Positions 54,301 through 64,000 of a DNA stretch of 64,000 bases are shown here, piece by piece. Within the stretch, counting starts at the first letter, position 1. Each line of letters opens with the position of its first letter. The notes below the pieces were generated by a model. That model saw only the letters and a program-made list of their open reading frames with translations, had not been told where the DNA came from and made no database searches. This stretch comes from Ditylenchus dipsaci. Taxonomy: Eukaryota > Nematoda > Chromadorea > Rhabditida > Anguinidae. Both the position numbers and the translations under genes were made by a program. Location of the stretch: the NCBI GenBank assembly GCA_004194705.1, contig SADC01001061.1, positions 1 through 64,000 of the forward strand, given 5' to 3'.

Positions 54301-57300
54301 TTTCAAGCCCTGAATCTTAGCTACAAAACGGTACTAACTGACTTTAACATAAATACCCATTCCGGTTCTCACTTAAAAAGTGGTTTAAAGTGCTCTTTCG
54401 GGTGTTTTAACATCTGAAACGTGTAGAAAACATGTTTTGAGGGCCCAGTCGACCATTTTTAGAAAAAAAATTGACCGAAAATTGACTTTTTGCCTTGAAG
54501 GAGCAAGGAAAAGATATTGGAGGGTACCTGGATTCCCTAAAAGATGGGTTTTGAACACAGTTTTCATGGCTGGGACCTACCGCATAAAGAAACTCTGGTA
54601 TGCCCCGAAGAGGGCGCAGGACTCTTGGTTGGTCAGAGATGCGCGCACTCACTTACCTTAGACATGATTCCAAGCAAGACTCTTGATTAAAAAGGCATTC
54701 AGAAATTCTTTTTGCCAAGTTATAATGAGAAAAATGAAAAAAGTAGGCGATCCAGGTACCTTTCACCTTGATTCCCAAAGCCAAAAAGTCAGTTTTTGGT
54801 TAGAATTTTTTTTTCTGAAAATGGTCGACCGGGCCCTAAAAACATGTTTTCTACATGTTTCAGATGCTAAAACACCCAAAAAAAACTTTAAACCACTTTT
54901 TGAGTTTAAACCGGATAAGGCACTTCGACTCAGACTTTTTTCTCGGTACAGAAAAAAAAGTACAGCCAAAAATGATCACCGAAAAATTTCAGCGGAAAAT
55001 GTCCAAGTCACTGATTAGAAAAAGACAGGGTTATTTCAGAGAGAGAATTCGACGTAAAATTGTAAAGGTGTTTTAAAATACCGCAAATATTGTAGGCCCC
55101 TCTTTACCTTCATGCGTTTCGATCATCATGTCAATCAAGCTTTTTGCTGTCGTGTGTCATTTTTGCTGTCACTGCATTTTAGATAATTATTTTTTATTAA
55201 ACCTTATATTCGGCTTTTTGAGAATACTCATTTATTCGACATTCATACTATGCTTGCAGCAGAAATTTATTGTGACATTATTACTTTTGCTGGCTTGAAG
55301 ACATGTAACACATTAGTGTTTATGTCGTCATCGACAAGTTGCTTTTTTATTACTAGACTAGAAGCAGAGCGTCGTAGAAAGGTGTCACTTCACATTCTCT
55401 TCTCACCTTCTTACTTTCGACGATAAAGTTTCAACAACGTTTTAGTTGACGACGGACCCTCTGCAAATCTTATTGACAGAAATGGACAGTGTAATCTCAG
55501 CGTTGGATGCACAAGGATTGAAAAGCGAGACGAAGCCAGCTAAGGATTTTCTGAAGTGTACTAGGCGATGTGCCAAATATTATTTGGACCAGTTGAAGCT
55601 GATCGCTCATGCTATTCCGGATACTTCTAGCGTAAGTTCTCTTCATTGTGGATTCAAGTGTTGATCTGAAGTCATTTTAGCTTCGTCCTCTAGTCAACAC
55701 AAGTTCTCCAGTTTCTCACGTGGATGGTGCTAGCGTAAGTTGTATTAATTATGGATTTATTGTCGAGGTTTACCTTGAATAACTTTAGTCTGGTCGTCAG
55801 TCTTCATCAAGCAATACAAACGTAAGTTCTATTCATGGTAAAAGCAGTGGCAGAGTTAACTTAAGCTACTTCTAGATCAGTCGCGGATCAAGTGAAGAAA
55901 GCTCAACGTTGGGTGTTTCGAACATAGGCAGTGTAAGTTTTGTTTGTAGTGATTGGATAACTAATTTTCAACGAACGTTGTTTTCAGTTGAGTCTTGAGA
56001 ATTCTTTTGGGGTGGAAAGTCCAGTGGTGTCTACTGATCAGGCGGTAAGTTTTAATGTCTGTGACTAGAGATGTGAAGTTTTAACGCTGAATTTTAGGCT
56101 CTTCCAATTGAGGCCTCTAAGAATCTAGCTATTCCAAGCTCGACTCCCGCTCAAGTAATTTTTTTCATAGAAATTTATGATTTTAGAAGATTAAATTTAG
56201 ACTTCGCAGGGGCAGCAAGCTAAGTCTGGGCGGAATCACAAGCTCACTCTGACTGTTGAGCATGACAATAAACAGACGTATGGTATGATCCCTCGCGTTC
56301 CTTTGCAACCTCAGCGCGAGGTTAGTCGTTACTTTTTAATGCAGTGTAAAATAAATTTTAATGACAAAATTGCCTAGAAGTCAGTTTGGAGTACCCCAAA
56401 AAAAACGTTCAAGAGCGAGAATACAGGCGAAAAATCTGATCCGCAGAGCAAGAAGGACAAGCAAAATGATACTGCTGGAAGCAAGGAGACACATGATGAG
56501 GCTAAAAACAAGATAAAAGTAAAAGGCAGCCTTCAGCGAGAAAAGTCTGGTGCTCATGTCAAAGCTTCCACGTCGAATGTATCCGCAGACAAGCCTGCTA
56601 AGAACCAGAGAAAGGGTGCAAAGAATTGAATCAGAGAGGTCCACGAATTTTTTCTTTTGACGTATTGTATTCACGACAAGCCAGCTTTTATTGTGACCTG
56701 AGCTAGTGGGTGTACACTGTTTTCAACAATCAATAAACCGATGACATTTCTTTCCACAGAGAGCTGATAAATAGAATTTTTCGTTTGCGAGTTTTGCCTT
56801 TTTCGAGTCTTTTGCACGGAAAAATGGGGTCAAGTCGAGAGCCACTAAATGACCACTGGCCAACCAGTGACTCCCACTGGAATGCCAGAAAGTCTGAAAT
56901 TCCAGTAGATTACTGGCATTCCAGTGGTATATTGCTCATTTAGGGGCTAGTTAGTGGATTCCGCCAATTTACCACTGGAATTATTGATACAAATGGCAAT
57001 TTGTTGGAAATCTACTAATTTAACCATTGGAATTATAGTGGTTATCCACTGGAATTTTGGATTTACTGGCATTCTAGTGGGAATTTGGTTCGTATTTTCT
57101 AAGAGTATTCACGCGTTTGGGGAAATCACATCTGGGCTTTCCGCATTTAGGCCCTAATTTTTAGTATCCTGTATTTTTTTATTCAGTTTTTTGTTTGTGT
57201 TATTTGGCGTAGGGCCGTTTGACCCCTTTTTTCCATTTGTGGGGCCAAAAAATGGGGCCAAAAAAATGCAAACAATGGTGCCAAACCACTTACGTAAGTC

Positions 57301-60300
57301 GTTTGGCCCCTTTTTCCACTTTTTCAAATTCGCGCCTTTTTTTTTTATTGTTTTTTTGCAGTTTGGTGTTCTTTTTTATTTTTTTTCTTGAATAACAGTC
57401 ATAAACTTATTTTTATAAGACTATTAAGCCTCAGGGTGGATAGGGAACCACCTGGTACCTCTCTAAATTGGTATCGATCTCTAAAATCCCAAATTTTGGA
57501 TTTAGCTGAAACTAACTAAAAGTCATTCTACCCTATCCAAAATCGTGTCCTAAACACGGTTTGATAATGCTAAAACAGCAATTTGATTTGCAGGAGCCCC
57601 AGTTCTGCGTTAATCACGTATCCCGAAGGGTAACCGGGTGGTGCTCAGGTTGTTCTACCTAGGTAACGGTACTCTGGTGGAAATGCCTCGGTAGTAGTAC
57701 CCAGGTAGTGGTACCCAATGCTTGATAATCACTCAAAATGTAGCTCTGCTCCTTGCCCTCCTTTTCAGTAAACGGTTGTATAAAATAATGTAAATTGAAA
57801 TCACAAAAAATCTCAGTTCCTAAATAATACTGAAATCCTGTCCCTCAATAGTACTCATTTCTTCCAGGGTCAAACCTTTGCTAGCTACCTTGCTTTTCTG
57901 AAGTGATTTCGGCGTGTAAAAATTTCTATCTTGTTTTCCATGAAATTCTGACTCTAGAAAGTCACTAAACTCTCTGACAAATAAATAAAATTGGCAGAGG
58001 TTGAGGCGATATAAATCTAAGTACGCATCATTTTGGCTGGTTTCCTTCAATTTCGGTGGTCATTTTCCGACGGGTGGTCATTTCCTCCACTGTTCACACA
58101 TGCCTTGAGCACTTTCTCTGGAACATTGCTGAATTCAACAATTGTTTCATCATGAAGCTTCTGCCTTATCAATAGAACATGTTTATGACAAAAAAATTAA
58201 ATTTAGCAAAAACGTCTTTGCTGGGGAAACGACGCTTCCATGCGTATACGCTTTGTTGCTTGACAAGTCTACGGCCACATATGTGCGGATGTTTCAAGTT
58301 TTGAAGAATCTCGCTCTACAGCCGCAATCAATAATAATTGGTAACTTTTTTTTATGTCATCGTTCTGCCCTCAATCCTGCCCCTCAATGGTACTCATTTC
58401 TTTCCGGGTCAAACCTTTGCTAGCTACCTTGCTTTTCTGAAGTGATTTTGGTGTTGGAAAATTTCTTTCTTGTTCCCCGTGAAATTCTGACTCGAGAAAG
58501 TCACTAAACGCGTGAACAAATAAATAAAATTAGTGAAGACTCTCTTACTATAAAGATAAGTACGCATCATGTTGGCTGGTTTCCTCTAATTTTGGTGGTG
58601 ATTTGCTTTGAATCGCAAAATTGATGCAGTTGATGACAGCAAAGCAGTGCTGGAAATGGTTGAAATCGATTTCTCGATGACTTTTGGACCTAATAATGAA
58701 AAAACTTACTAAAAAGTAAATTAAAACACCCCCAGAGGGACTAGAACTTTCGACAAAAGGCGATGCGTATAAGGAAATCCAGCCTCAATTTATTCCCTTT
58801 GATGTTTTTTATGAGAATCTAAACTCAACAAGACTGCTTCTGTCCATTTTTGGTCAGTGAGTGAGGGTGAGAATGAAAAGATTTTGGGGCAGTGAGAATG
58901 AGAGTGAGAGTGAGGGTGAAAATCACGGGGCAGTGAGAATGAGAGTGAGAATGAAAAAAGACAGTGAGTGAGAGTAAGTGAGCTCAGTGAGATTCTCATT
59001 TTGAGTGAGAATATCCAAAATTCAATTTTCTTGTAATAAAAGCTTTTTCATTTTTATTGATAACATATAGCGTTTTTTAGAATTAATGTAAACAAATGTC
59101 TGAACATGCAGCAGCATGAGCTGGCCATCATTCCAGAAAGTGACTAGTTGTCAATCAGTTGAATTCCACAGTCAACTTTCGATGAAACTTGACGCCGATA
59201 TAACTCGATTTTGGATATAACGCGACCCTCGAAATGATACCAGTAAAAAGAAGTCAGTCAAATTTAAATTCGGTATAAATTGGCTCAAGATACACCGTAA
59301 CCTCTTTCTGATCCCTAGCCCTTGCGTAATATCGAAAGTCGACTGTATGTGTGTTAGGCCAAAACTATAATTAGTCATGCTTATTATAATGGTTACGGTC
59401 AATAATGACAACTAGTTACGTATTTCCTCTATTAGAAGCCCGGGGCTTCTATTTTATGGATGGCCTCCAGGGGGGCTTATATTAGAGGGGGGCTTGTATT
59501 AGAGGGGGGCCTTTATTTTTTGAACTCGCCGCGCCGAAGGCGCGGAAAAAATTTTTAGTCATAATTTTTTTACGCCACCCTCTGATCGCTTCTAATTTTC
59601 CACATAACATTGTTGAAACAGCGTTTAAACATCAAAAGCACTTATTCTATATTCATAGTTTACCCACTGTTTCTCTCGGAGGCGTTCTACCTAAATTTAT
59701 TTTGGGCGTATTGGAATTTCGCAGCATATCTTAATTTTTCAGCGAATTTTGTTTTACCTTTTCTATTAGTTTACATATACTTTTTCTGAAAGTATTGACA
59801 CCATTATGTAGCTAAATTCTCATTTAAAGTAATAACTTTGCCGAATGTCTGAGAATAGCCTCTGGATGGCCAAGGCCAAACCACATGGGGGGATCAAGCG
59901 AAAATTGTGTTTTTCACATTATATATCAAAGAAATTCCTATAAAAATTGAGTCGTTCTGCGTTTACAGAATTTCGGAATTTGTCCTAGACAAAGGTTATG
60001 GCTTATTAAAAGTGTTCGAATTTCTCGACTCACCCTGTAATTTTCAAAAAAAGGTTAGAAAATCAAAAATAAAAAAGCGAGACAAAAATTTGCTGCGAAA
60101 TTAAGATAATTTTCTGCGAAATATCGTTATGCCTTCTTTTTATCTGACCTATGCTGCCGACTTATTTTCTTGTTCCTCAAACGTAAACCGACGTCACTTT
60201 GTATCGTTTGTTGCTGATTTTCTGCCGATGATTACTGCGTAAAGCAATTTTTTAAACCAACAAAATGCCGCTAAAATAGCACTCGATGTAGTTTTTGCTT

Positions 60301-63249
60301 TGAAATTCACTCATTCACAAGTATTCCAGCGATCCACTTCGAAAGATGTGATAGGCAAATACATAAAGGCACTCTTTGTATCTTTTACCACGTTTAGCAG
60401 CACCTGTTTATCTAAAAAATATTTGATTAAGGGTTTATATAAAAAGGGGGCTTATATTTTCAGGATACCCACTAGAGGGGGGGGCTTATATTAGAGGGGG
60501 GCTTTTATATTTTGGATGACCTCCAGAGGGGCTTATATTAGAGGGGGGCTTATAATAGGAGGGGGGCTTCTATTAGAGGAAATACGGTAGCTGAATACAT
60601 GACCAAGTTGTGAAAAGAAGGCAGCCAAGGCCAAAATTGTGTTCGACAAATAAAGAATATTGTTCTCTTTTATTTTTCCATTTAGGTGTACGCATCACTC
60701 TAATTTAAATGAAACTGTGTTGATCTTGGCCTTAGCCAGAAAAGTGCCATTCTCACTCTGTTCTCACTGAAAATGAAAAATAAACAAGTGAGAGTGATAG
60801 TGATAGTGAGAGCGGAAATTTCAAAGTGAGTGAGAATAAAAATCGAAAATTAAGTGTGAGAGTGAGAGTGGGTGAGATCATTCTCACTCTCACTCACTGA
60901 GATTCTCACTTTGAGTGAGCTCACGCAAACACTGCCTGGTACCCGCCTTTCAAAATATTTCCATCGGCGACGGCATGCCCCTTTAAAGGGGTGCCGGTCC
61001 ACAACAGAATAAATGTGTGATGCTCCGAGTATAGCCTAGTTGTGAAGACTGATCTTGTTTTACCGCGATTTGCTCAAGCCACTAACAAAGGGAGGCATCC
61101 TGACTGTGACCTGGGATTTTTTCGATTAATTTTTTATGCGCGTATTCTTGTAGCGAGTGCCCTAATCCCATGTGAATTTGGCTCCTCACCTCTGAAAGCT
61201 AATAAAAATTTTAGGAATGACCATGGCCCAAGGGTCAGCTATGAAAAAACATGATAGGGGTATCGAGGGGTTTTTAGAATTATGAGTGACCCTTATACCA
61301 CATTTTGTGCACCTTCAGAGCTGGAGAGCCAGATTTGTTAGGAACTTCAACTCTACAAGATTACGCAGAAAATTATTTATCATCGAAGTTTACCCAGGTC
61401 ACAGTCACAATCCCTCCCTTGTAAATTTTCCAACAATATTCTTATATTACTGATTTTATTTGTTATTGTTATTTATTTGTTATTCGCTACTAGCGCCCGA
61501 TTTTCTTATATTGCCACCTCTTATTTTTTAAAAAGCTGCCAGACATAATTTACACAAAATTACCTGGAAGTGAATAGAAGACAAACAATAGTGACTAGAC
61601 CACGCATGCCTCCGCCATCCAGCGACAAGCACACCATCCCTCCACCTCCAAACGGATTGGAACTATTACTGCTACGATCTGAGGAAGTTCTTTCGTCGTT
61701 GTTTTCATTGTTCCTTCGAGCATATAGACTGCTCCTGCCATTGATTAAGCCATTGCTACTGCTGTTTTCTGTGGATGGGCTCGACTTGTTGGTCTGAAAG
61801 GTGAGATCTGTCATCTTGTTAAACATTTTGGCTAAATTTAATCTAAGCCCCAAGTCGAATAAGCTTGGAGGACCAAAGCAACTTTTACGAAAAAATTTTA
61901 TACCAATAATTTTTTTATATAAACATAATTTAAACTTTTTGTGAGACTTTAGGTGAAAAAATATCAAAAGTCAAAAATCTTCAAAAAAAATTGTCTTGGT
62001 CCCTCAAACTGATTTGACTGTGGGCTCAGGTTCAAGTTCTCCAAGATTTTATTATATATTTGCAAAATAAATTACAGTGGCAGTGTCCAGATGCTGGGCA
62101 TAGTAGATCTCATGAGCAAATTCCAGAAAATCCCTATATTTGGCACCACAAGCAGAGCACACACTTCCGCTCTCTTCCCTGTCCTTGAGTGTCTTCTCAC
62201 CAAACTGTTCTGTGTATATTGCTTGTGGATCAGCCCCTAGGGTAAGCAGGATTCGAGCATCTGTGATTGAGCACTGTGGAGTTGCCCATACTTCCACTAA
62301 TTTAGCTGAAAGCTGAAATAAAAAATTGGTTATGTTTTGAATATTAAATGCATTTTATCCGAAATTTCGAACACCATCCCTAAGCTTGCTAGTTTAATGT
62401 AGTATTTTGAGAGCATTACTGTATCCTAAATTTTTTGAGTAGTGCTTGGTGCGGTGTTGTAAAAAATTATGCACAGCATTGTTTAGGAGTGAAAATTTAG
62501 GTCTATTTGGCTGTTACTGCGTATAGGAATAGATGTACGGTCGAGCCCGGATACAACACCACCCCAAGGTACCGTGTTGTATCGAGGGTTCACTTGACTT
62601 AATTTTAGTCAAATCTGACCAAATCAGTCTATTTTTGGTGGTGTTATATCGGGGTGGTGCTGTATCCGGGTTTGACTGTAGCTGAATTATTGTCCCTATA
62701 GTCTGAATTCTTGCCTCTTTTCAATTATTTCTTGCCTTTTTTCAAATTTCAACATTTTTTTCAAATTTCAAAGTAACTTAAATCTTGCCTTTTTCTGAAA
62801 TCTGGCCACTTTTTTTTATCAAAATCGTGTAAATTATTATGATTTTGGGTTTTCGATTAAAAATCAGAGCGATTTACCCGATTGGGATTAAAAAGGGGCC
62901 AGATTTCAGAAAAAAGGCAAGATTCCAGTTACTTTGAAATTTGAAAGGGCAAGAAACAATTTAAATGGGACAAGAATCAGACTTTAGGGGCAGCAATTCA
63001 ATTTGATCCTATAGGAATCCACAGCACCATGTATTTTCGGTTAGTACCGAAAAATTCCAGATGATCAGCTTAGATTTCTGGTCCGTTGAAAAAAAACTCC
63101 GCGGGAAGAAAAACTAATTATTTTGACTCGATTTAAATCACAGCCGCCCACCTGAATTTACTTGCTGTCTTGGTGAAAGTGACCAAATTCTGAATTCTTT
63201 CGGCCTTTTTATTGGCAGATAGCTGGTGAGCACATCTTGAAGGAGCCAT
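51322..63249 (-). CDS. Group VI calcium-independent phospholipase A2 (patatin-like, PLA2G6 type)
   Basis: Hydrolyses glycerophospholipid acyl chains with a Ser-Asp dyad. Exons on the minus strand: 63249-63162, 62305-62076, 61793-61564, 53969-53771, 53380-53282, 51958-51764, 51673-51509, and a last seen exon from 51438 (or 51452) to 51322. Exon 3 has the oxyanion loop LSLDGGGMRGL; exon 4 DWYVGCSTGAMLALALAKG with the nucleophile Ser; exon 6 LHVFRNYPIK, SSAAPTYFHP and DGSLAANCP with the dyad Asp; exon 7 VISIGTGEPLETV. Exons 1-2 carry an ankyrin-like tail (ARILLTLGADPQA) shorter than in vertebrate PLA2G6. The exon 1/2 splice is a phase-based choice. Residues are GCSTGA, not the usual GTSTGG. The final exon should encode a C-terminal helix that I could not find. 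Intron 3 is 7.6 kb and holds another gene. Confidence 0.88.
52160..52395. mobile_element. Palindromic MITE with C/G-run ends and TTAGGC loop
   Basis: TGTAATATACCTCCCCCCCAA near 52190 mirrors TTGGGGAGGGGGTATATTACA near 52350. The loop has repeated TTAGGCTTAGG and CCTTAGGCTCAGGG. Lies in a phospholipase intron. Confidence 0.65.
53030..53215. repeat. Palindromic MITE in a phospholipase intron
   Basis: GGAGCTGAGATACGAG and CAAAAAACTATATCTCAG around 53120 with outer CTCAGCGGATTCAG. Same module as 10480-10700 and 49140-49310. Confidence 0.55.
53438..53765. mobile_element. Foldback-type element with GTTGTC/GACAAC arms (E7)
   Basis: Ends GGCTCATTCACAAACGTTG and complement. Arms are GTTGTCGTTGTC-like 6-bp repeats, inverted on the right, with internal CAACGACAACG blocks. 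It fills most of a 390-bp intron, ending 5 bp from the donor of exon 53771-53969. A target duplication is not clear. Confidence 0.65.
54372..54897. mobile_element. Palindromic element in phospholipase intron 3
   Basis: Left arm GTGGTTTAAAGTGCTC ... AACATGTTTTGAGGGCCCAG mirrored by GGGCCCTAAAAACATGTTTT ... TTTAAACCACTTT. The centre includes the GCGCACTCACTTACCTTAGA module of the GC-hairpin family. Confidence 0.7.
55446..56629 (+). CDS. Nested eight-exon gene, Ser/Lys-rich protein of unknown function
   Basis: Exons: 55446-55631, 55681-55734, 55789-55821, 55876-55932, 55988-56044, 56098-56154, 56201-56320, 56378-56629 (TGA 56627). All introns are 46-57 bp, all GT-AG (mostly GTAAGT ... TTTTAG) and all phase 0. 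The first ATG in frame is 55482 (259 residues). The exon opens after TTTTAG, so a spliced leader or a missed upstream exon is possible. Residues 1-50 (MDSVISALDAQGLK..., KCTRRCAKYYLDQLKLIAHA) look helical; 51-140 is Ser-rich; then HKLTLTVEHDNKQTYGMIPR; the last 80 residues are Lys/Ser-rich and disordered (KGSLQREKSGAHVKAS). AATAAA lies at 56732. No signal peptide or membrane segment. I recognise no family. Confidence 0.82.
56732..56737 (+). promoter_or_regulatory. Polyadenylation signal of the nested gene
   Basis: AATAAA about 103 bp after the stop codon of the plus-strand gene, in ATCAATAAACCGATG. Confidence 0.65.
56860..57120. repeat. CCACTGG/CCAGTGG-rich repeat
   Basis: A cluster of short direct and inverted CCACTGGAAT, ATTCCAGTGG and TTACTGGCATTC elements around 56900-57090. 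Probably a decayed palindromic transposon. Confidence 0.45.
57832..58065 (-). pseudogene. DAYLDLY-family repeat copy, left of the MULE fragment
   Basis: Minus-strand frame QNDAYLDLYRLNLCQFYLFV, FSDFLESEFHGKQ, then KVASKGLTLEEMSTIEGQD. A direct repeat of it lies at 58376-58600 (with stops); a plus-strand copy is at 6800-6965. Confidence 0.5.
58142..58345 (+). pseudogene. MULE (Mutator-like) transposase fragment
   Basis: Frame with NVFAGETTLPCVYALLLDKS followed by TATYVRMFQVLKNL and PQSIIIG, matching the characteristic LPxxYALLxxKxxxTYxxxFxxLK block of MULE transposases just before the DFE motif, which is missing. The fragment is bounded by direct repeats (57832-58065 and 58376-58600). It shows Mutator-like elements inhabit this genome and could relate to the mobiliser of the foldback elements. 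Confidence 0.65.
58376..58600 (-). pseudogene. DAYLDLY-family repeat copy, right of the MULE fragment
   Basis: About 85% identical by eye to 57832-58065 in the same orientation, with in-frame stops after HDAYLSL. Confidence 0.5.
58850..59005. repeat. GAGTGA array (left)
   Basis: GTGAGAATGAGAGTGAGAG-type repeats. A similar array lies at 60770-60925, partly inverted, so the pair may be arms of one large element enclosing 59419-60587. Confidence 0.6.
59419..60587. mobile_element. 1.17-kb TA-target element (TTTCCTCTATTAGAAG ends)
   Basis: Left end CGTATTTCCTCTATTAGAAGC, right end TTCTATTAGAGGAAATACGG followed by TA. Subterminal GGGGGGCTTATATTAGAGG repeats are present on both sides. The interior encodes no recognisable protein. 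It is the longest CCGTATTT-family member here. Confidence 0.7.
60770..60925. repeat. GAGTGA array (right)
   Basis: GTGAGAGTGATAGTGATAG and ATTCTCACTCTCACTCACTG blocks. See the left array. Confidence 0.6.
62538..62678. mobile_element. 141-bp pogo-like MITE
   Basis: CGGTCGAGCCCGGATACAAC at the left and GTATCCGGGTTTGACTG at the right, with TA duplications (62536-62537, 62679-62680). Located between phospholipase exons 1 and 2. Confidence 0.75.
62690..62995. mobile_element. Palindromic MITE in phospholipase intron 1
   Basis: AGTCTGAATTCTTGCC and CAAATTTCAAAGTAAC on the left are mirrored at 62925-62990 (GTTACTTTGAAATTTG, GACAAGAATCAGACTTTAG). Centre near 62830. Confidence 0.65.
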
Positions 63250-64000
63250 TACAGTCTTTGTGTCTCCCCTTGGCTCTTGTTTTGTTGTTGTCGGAATACA
63301 CCCTCACGCAAATTAGGAGCGGTAGAAAAGAAAAATAAAATTAGTGATGTTGATGGTTAATCGATTAACCGAAGAGATCTTTGGGAAAACAACAATAATA
63401 ATATAAACAACGGCAACTAATGGAACAAGAAGAGGAAAAGTCTCGGCCAATCCTCTTCCCTCCAAACTACCTGAATAAGTATAGTGTTTAGTCAATAATA
63501 ACAACAAAAAAATTATGCGGCTCTGAGAAAAGGAAGTGAAAATTAATAAAAAGGGTAATAGGTGCAATGAAGTTTAGCGGTTTGTTGGTACATTTTTTCA
63601 ATTCAACTTTTTTTTAAATTTTAGTCTTTTTGCAATTTAAAGGACATGCCCATGCCCGACACATAGAAAAGGCGGGACCAGCACTTTTTTCTCATCCAGA
63701 TTTTTAATTTAAATGACACTCACTGAATTACTTCTTAGCCCAGTTTTTCCTGACTTGCCAGTCAAGTCCATAAAAAATCGCAAAGATTCAAATATCGCAG
63801 TTCGGTTTTTAAAAACACAAGACTTTTGTCATTTTTACTCCCAACATTCGATAATGCGTACACCTAAATATACGTTTTAGAATTTAGTTGCGTATTATGG
63901 AGCGTTGTTGAATATTTTGTGTTTCTTAAAAAGGGCTTGAAAAATCTGAATGCTTTCGATTTTCGGTACCAGGCTGGCGAATCATAACTAACGAATAACT
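63250..64000. other. Upstream flank of the phospholipase gene; no further gene seen
   Basis: AT-rich, with a GGACATGCCCATGCCC fragment of the palindrome family near 63645. A minus-strand ORF at 63313-63567 is hydrophobic but has no homology or signals I can support. A promoter cannot be identified by eye. Confidence 0.4.

Noticed and set aside
63313..63567. Hydrophobic 84-codon minus-strand ORF upstream of the phospholipase
   Set aside because: No recognisable homologue, no splice signals, composition expected for AT-rich non-coding DNA.

Overview
This is a window of an AT-rich animal nuclear genome packed with transposable elements, most likely from a nematode. Two conserved genes support this: a WNK-family protein kinase and a group VI (patatin-like) phospholipase A2, both on the minus strand and split into many small exons. 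Where no transposon has landed the introns are about 43-65 bp, with acceptors of the TTTCAG type. The WNK tail can be aligned, from memory, with nematode WNK-1 blocks. TTAGGC-like doublets recur in repeats. A large, repeat-rich nematode such as a mermithid/dorylaimid is my guess, but the species is not shown by the sequence. A 17-base N gap at 32900-32916 shows this is a draft scaffold.

Layout. 0.1-8.7 kb: a gene tail (492-1098) and nested transposons. 8.8-24.7 kb: the complete-looking WNK gene, 28 exons on the minus strand, about 1,740 residues, with transposons in most of its long introns. 24.8-36 kb: transposons, three copies (with 48.7 kb) of one ORF-bearing repeat, a tandem array running into the gap, and a minisatellite. 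36.1-37.5 kb: a divergent MRG-domain-like gene on the minus strand whose last exon and 3' flank are paralogous to the gene tail at 0.5-1.4 kb. 38-51 kb: transposons and long hairpins. 51.3-63.2 kb: the phospholipase gene on the minus strand. Its 7.6 kb third intron holds a separate plus-strand gene (55446-56629), eight small exons encoding a Ser/Lys-rich protein I do not recognise.

The most notable content is mobile. Seven elements share one architecture: terminal inverted repeats starting GG, then arms made of head-to-tail short repeats (6-20 bp units) in inverted orientation around a core. Five have target-site duplications of 8-10 bp readable in the window. This resembles foldback (FB/NOF, Mutator-like) elements, and a MULE-transposase-like fragment lies at 58.15 kb. 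Each element uses a different repeat unit, so the arms appear to turn over while ends and architecture persist. A TTAGGC-containing module sits in the loops of several otherwise unrelated palindromic elements. Paralogous empty sites inside the window let several insertions be ordered and their duplications confirmed.

The genes do not form an obvious pathway. WNK would act in osmotic/ion-transport signalling, the phospholipase in membrane lipid turnover, and the MRG-like protein possibly in chromatin. Single-base frame breaks in the WNK kinase exon and in the MRG-like exon look like consensus errors or recent lesions.
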